Origin: Frankia sp. RB7
GTDB lineage: Bacteria > Pseudomonadota > Alphaproteobacteria > Rhizobiales > Xanthobacteraceae
Assembly (NCBI GenBank): GCA_030403585.1
Contig: JAUEPE010000026.1
Location: forward strand, 1 to 64,000
Direction: 5' to 3'
DNA: 64,000 bases
The stretch's first letter is position 1. Each line of letters begins with the position of its first letter. The notes beneath the pieces were generated by a model. That model ran no database searches. It saw only the letters and a program-made list of their open reading frames with translations, and was not told the DNA's origin. Made by a program: the position numbers and the translations under genes. Of the stretch, positions 60,987-64,000 are shown piece after piece.

Positions 60987-61856
60987 TCAGGCTTTTTTCG
61001 TCCCGATATTGGCGGCAAACGCCCTCAATAGCGACGCATCGACCGCCTCGCCCTTGGCGTCCCCGGCCAGATGCTCGAACCATTTTGCGAAGCCTTGGTA
61101 AATCTGGCTTGCCGGATGATCCGGCCCGAGGAATCCGGCTATCTCCTGCATCTCCGCGACCCAGCGATAGGCCTTCGGGATCATGTCGGGCAGCGCGACC
61201 TCGAGCCGCGCCAGGATCGCGGGCTGGCTGAGCGCGAGCTCGTCGCGCAGCGCATCGGCCGCGCCGGCTTTCGTGGCCGCGACCACCATGGCCGAGCTGA
61301 TCCCGGCGAGCCCCTTGACGATGCCAGCGTACGACATCTTGAGCGCAGAGGCCGCTCCCACCGGGCCTTCTACGATGCGCATGTCGAGCCCGAGCTGCTT
61401 CAGCACCGCGACATCCTTGGCATGTTCGCCCGACATGTAGAACGCCGGGCTCTTGCCGCCAGGCTGCGGCGGGAAGCCGATGATGCCGCCGTCGACGAAG
61501 GGCGCCTGCGCCGAGCCGATGATCTCCTCGATGCGCTTCACCGTGTCGACATTGACGGCGTTGCAATCGACCACGACCGGCTTCTTGTTACGCTTGACAA
61601 TCAACGCGGCGAGCCGCTCGGCCAGCGCCACCGCCTCGCCCGGAGGCACGATCGAGAGGATGATATCGGCGTCCGCGATCGCCTCGTCCTCGGCGCCGAC
61701 CATGCCGGCGTCCGCCGCCCGTTTCAGCGTCGCCTCGCTGCGCCCCTTCAGCGACGTCAGCACGCGCGCGCCGTTCTCGCTCAAGCGTCGCGCCACCGCG
61801 CTGCCCATGGCACCGGGCGCGAGGATCGCAATGGTCTTGGACGTCGACTTGGACAT
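60987..61856 (-). CDS. NAD(P)-dependent oxidoreductase, 6PGDH-like with DUF1932 domain
   Basis: 289 residues. Rossmann loop ILAPGAMGSAVARRLSENG at the N-terminus, then LSIVPPGEAVALAERLA and FVDGGIIGFPPQPGG. The C-terminal part from about 190 is the DUF1932 helical domain (LKMSYAGIVKGLAGISSAMV). Family of 3-hydroxyacid and phosphogluconate-type dehydrogenases; substrate unknown. The Lys expected in the catalytic helix is in ALKMSYAG. ATG at 61856 preceded by GGAG 8 nt upstream. Convergent gap to the DUF502 gene region lies upstream. Confidence 0.85.
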   Translation of the reverse strand: MSKSTSKTIAILAPGAMGSAVARRLSENGARVLTSLKGRSEATLKRAADAGMVGAEDEAIADADIILSIVPPGEAVALAERLAALIVKRNKKPVVVDCNAVNVDTVKRIEEIIGSAQAPFVDGGIIGFPPQPGGKSPAFYMSGEHAKDVAVLKQLGLDMRIVEGPVGAASALKMSYAGIVKGLAGISSAMVVAATKAGAADALRDELALSQPAILARLEVALPDMIPKAYRWVAEMQEIAGFLGPDHPASQIYQGFAKWFEHLAGDAKGEAVDASLLRAFAANIGTKKA

Positions 61857-61964
61857 CGGGGCACTCCAGTTCGCATTCCGAGCGTTCGCGCTCAGTTCGA
61901 CCGGAACATTAGCAGAGGACACAAACGCCCGCGTGATCCGCGGCCATCCCGCCGCGGAATGGCC

Positions 61965-62735
61965 CTACTCCGCCTTCGCAGGCTCGGGCTGGAGCATCGA
62001 AGCGTTGGCAATGCGCGCGGCGTTCGCCATGCCGGCGAGCGCGGCTGCCTTTTTTGGATCCGGCGCCGAGCCCGGCTGCACCACACCGGCCGACATGATC
62101 ACCGTCGCCGCGTCCTCGGTGCTCATCTCGACTTCGATGATCTTGCTCTTGGGAACGTAGAAGAAAAAGCCGGTGGTCGGGTTCGGCGAGCACGGCAGAA
62201 ACACCGAGACATGTTCTTCCTGCCCCGGCAGGCTGCGCGCGACGTCCTCGTTCGGCGATTGCGAGATCAGCACGATCGACCACATGCCGGGCGATGGAAA
62301 CTCGACGAGGCCGACTTTGCGGAAGCTCGAACCCTTACCCGAGAACAGCGTCTCGAACACCTGCTTGAGGCCGCGATAGATCGCGCGCACCGCCGGGATC
62401 CGGCCCAGGAAGGTCTCGCCGACATCGACCAGCGTCCGGCCGATCAGGTTCGCTGCGAGGAAGCCGACCAGCGTCAGCGTGAAGAATGCGACGATCAGTC
62501 CCCAGCCGGGAATGACGTACGGCATGTAGGTTTCGGGCCGATAGGCCAGCGGGATGAACGGCCGCACCACGCCATCGACCCAGGTGACGAACCACCAGAC
62601 CAGATAAAAGGTGATCGCGATCGGCCCGGTGACGATCAACCCGGTCAGGAAATAGTTGCGAAACCGGCCCATCAGGCCGGTGTGCGGTTCCGGGGCGGGG
62701 TCAAGAGGCGCAGGCGCGTCGTCGCGGGTGGTCAT
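61965..62735 (-). CDS. DUF502 integral membrane protein
   Basis: 256 residues. Two membrane helices (YFLTGLIVTGPIAITFYLVWWF and GLIVAFFTLTLVGFLAANLIG) frame a short loop, followed by a cytosolic or periplasmic domain with RIPAVRAIYRGLKQVFETL and TGFFFYVPKSKIIEVEMS. The TP-x3-T-F-x-P-like region is NPTTGFFFYVP. In alphaproteobacteria this gene sits between glmS and recG, as here. Function unknown. C-terminus is Ala/Pro-rich. Confidence 0.88.
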   Translation of the reverse strand: MTTRDDAPAPLDPAPEPHTGLMGRFRNYFLTGLIVTGPIAITFYLVWWFVTWVDGVVRPFIPLAYRPETYMPYVIPGWGLIVAFFTLTLVGFLAANLIGRTLVDVGETFLGRIPAVRAIYRGLKQVFETLFSGKGSSFRKVGLVEFPSPGMWSIVLISQSPNEDVARSLPGQEEHVSVFLPCSPNPTTGFFFYVPKSKIIEVEMSTEDAATVIMSAGVVQPGSAPDPKKAAALAGMANAARIANASMLQPEPAKAE

Positions 62736-62814
62736 TCTGGTTCCAGGTCGGTCGCTTCGTCCAAGCTAGGGGCTTCTAGCAGGTTTTGGAAGAGCGCGGC
62801 CTGGTCCCTTCGGC

Positions 62815-64000
62815 CTATTCCACCGTCACGGATTTCGCGAGATTGCGTGGCTGGTCGACGTCGGTGCCCATCACCACCGCCGTGTGGTAGGCGAGCAACT
62901 GCACGGGGACGGCATAGACCATCGGCGTGAAGGCAGCCGCCATGTCAGGCATGACGATGGTCACAAGCGAATCCACCGTCGCCTCCGCCGCGCCCTTGGC
63001 GTCGGTCATCAGGATGATGTTGCCGCCGCGGGCGGCAACCTCCTGCATGTTCGACACGGTCTTCTCGAACACGCGGTCATAGGGCGCGATGACGACGACC
63101 GGCATGGTCTCGTCGATCAACGCGATCGGGCCGTGCTTGAGCTCGCCGGCGGCATAGCCCTCGGCGTGGATGTAGGAGATTTCCTTCAGCTTCAGCGCGC
63201 CTTCAAGCGCCAGCGGGTAGCTGGTGCCGCGGCCGAGATAGAGCACGTCGCGCGATTTCGCGATCCTGTGCGCGAGCTTCTCGATCTGCGGCTCGGTGGT
63301 GAGCGCATCCGACATCAAACGCGGGATCTCGACGAGGCCATGGACGAGCTTGGTCTCGTCCTCATCGGACAATTCGCCGCGGGCCTTGCCGGCCGCAATT
63401 GCCAAATTCGCCAGCACCATGAGCTGGCAGGTAAAGGCCTTGGTCGAGGCGACACCGATCTCGGGACCGGCCAGCGTCTGCAGCACGGTCTCGCTCTCGC
63501 GCGCAATGGTCGACGTTGGCACGTTGACGACCGCAATCGTGTGCGCGCCCTCGGCCTTGGCGTAGCGCAGTGCGGCCAGCGTGTCGGCGGTCTCGCCGGA
63601 TTGCGAGATGAAGATCGCGAGATCGCCCTTGCGCAGCGGCGCCTCGCGGTAGCGGAATTCGGAGGCGACATCGACCTCGACCGGCACGCGCGCAAAGCGC
63701 TCGAACCAGTATTTTGCGACGATGCCGGCGTAGCTCGCGGTGCCGCAGGCCGTGATGTTGATGCGCTGGATATCCTTGAAGTCGAACGGCAGCTTGACCG
63801 GCAGCGAGACGCGCTCGGTCGCAAGGTCGACATAACGCGCCAGCGTGTGGCCGACCACTTCCGGCTGCTCGTGGATCTCCTTCGCCATGAAGTGGCGGTA
63901 GTTGGCCTTGTCGACCAGCGAGGTCGAGGCGGCGTGCTTGATCTTGTCACGCTGGACGGCGTGGCCGTCCTTGTCGAAAATCGCAGCGCTCGTGTGGGTC
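62815..64000 (-). CDS. glmS: Glutamine-fructose-6-phosphate aminotransferase, 3' part
   Basis: About 395 C-terminal residues; the 5' part is outside the window. GlmS makes glucosamine-6-phosphate from fructose-6-phosphate and glutamine, the entry to cell-wall and lipid A amino sugars. Both sugar isomerase (SIS) domains are seen: CGTASYAGIVAKYWFERFA and ISQSGETADTLAALRYAKAEG, then GRGTSYPLALEGALKLKEISYIHAEGYAAGELKHGP, cut at key residues HAEGY and KHGP. The C-terminus NLAKSVTVE is the conserved end. DUF502 follows 79 nt downstream on the same strand. Confidence 0.96.
   Translation of the reverse strand, partial: THTSAAIFDKDGHAVQRDKIKHAASTSLVDKANYRHFMAKEIHEQPEVVGHTLARYVDLATERVSLPVKLPFDFKDIQRINITACGTASYAGIVAKYWFERFARVPVEVDVASEFRYREAPLRKGDLAIFISQSGETADTLAALRYAKAEGAHTIAVVNVPTSTIARESETVLQTLAGPEIGVASTKAFTCQLMVLANLAIAAGKARGELSDEDETKLVHGLVEIPRLMSDALTTEPQIEKLAHRIAKSRDVLYLGRGTSYPLALEGALKLKEISYIHAEGYAAGELKHGPIALIDETMPVVVIAPYDRVFEKTVSNMQEVAARGGNIILMTDAKGAAEATVDSLVTIVMPDMAAAFTPMVYAVPVQLLAYHTAVVMGTDVDQPRNLAKSVTVE

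Noticed and set aside
61071..62930. Open frame of about 619 codons on the plus strand
   Set aside because: Spans the oxidoreductase and DUF502 genes in antisense and is Arg/His/Asp-rich; no domain.

Overview
The window is high-GC alphaproteobacterial chromosome, most likely Bradyrhizobium or a close relative in the Nitrobacteraceae. Pointers are the NasT/NasS/NirA nitrate-assimilation block, a phosphatidylcholine synthase (pcs), the glmS / DUF502 / recG / sdhE / mfd neighbourhood, a UbiH-type monooxygenase, and several short palindromic dispersed repeats that I recognise from Bradyrhizobium intergenic DNA. I see no rRNA operon, no convincing tRNA gene, no CRISPR array, no integrase or transposase and no phage genes. 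It reads as ordinary core and accessory chromosome with dense metabolic operons.

Layout. 1-4022 (minus): a sugar-phosphate isomerase-like protein, then an oligopeptide-type ABC solute-binding protein and two ATPases, the last cut by the window edge. 4481-8400 (minus): pncA, a PhaC-like alpha/beta hydrolase and glutamine-dependent nadE, a NAD salvage group. 8682-10358: glucokinase, two small proteins and a terminator. 10467-11779 (minus): a stand-alone receiver and an LTxxQ-type secreted protein. 12251-17712 (plus): a complete carbohydrate ABC importer (Tat-exported binding protein, two permeases, ATPase) ending in a D-2-hydroxyacid dehydrogenase. 17972-23372: small conserved proteins, a secreted cyclohexadienyl dehydratase-like enzyme, a DUF2147 protein, a glycosyltransferase-like protein and a small secreted protein. 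23434-24555 (minus): cupin and RraA-like protein. 24815-27376 (plus): 5-oxoprolinase operon pxpB-pxpC-pxpA.

27430-32897 (minus) is the nitrite assimilation block: nasT-nasS, then nirA and an Fe-S/FAD/NADPH reductase, with a sigma-54 type promoter and a leader of about 160 nt in front of nirA. 33010-37380 holds rimO, an orphan immunity-like protein, a decayed TPR-type gene and an argD-family aminotransferase. 37467-41709 (minus) holds a Crp/Fnr regulator and a tight four-gene group ending in a membrane-anchored trehalose-6-phosphate synthase with a sensor-like N-terminus, the most unusual protein of the window. 42114-47329 holds a quinone oxidoreductase, TerC, Pcs, a UbiH-like monooxygenase, an AEC transporter and HspQ. 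47427-53187 holds an IalB protein, a YejA-like binding protein, an adenylate-forming-enzyme homologue without a normal P-loop and a PleD-like protein without a GGDEF motif. 53335-64000 holds mfd-sdhE, recG, a PanE-family reductase, a small Cys-containing secreted protein, a 6PGDH-like oxidoreductase, a DUF502 membrane protein and the 3' part of glmS.

All calls come from reading the sequence; no database search was run. Starts were moved from the longest open frame where a ribosome binding site, overlap with the upstream gene or family length argued for it. Large open frames antisense to these genes (up to about 1000 codons) were treated as GC-driven shadows.
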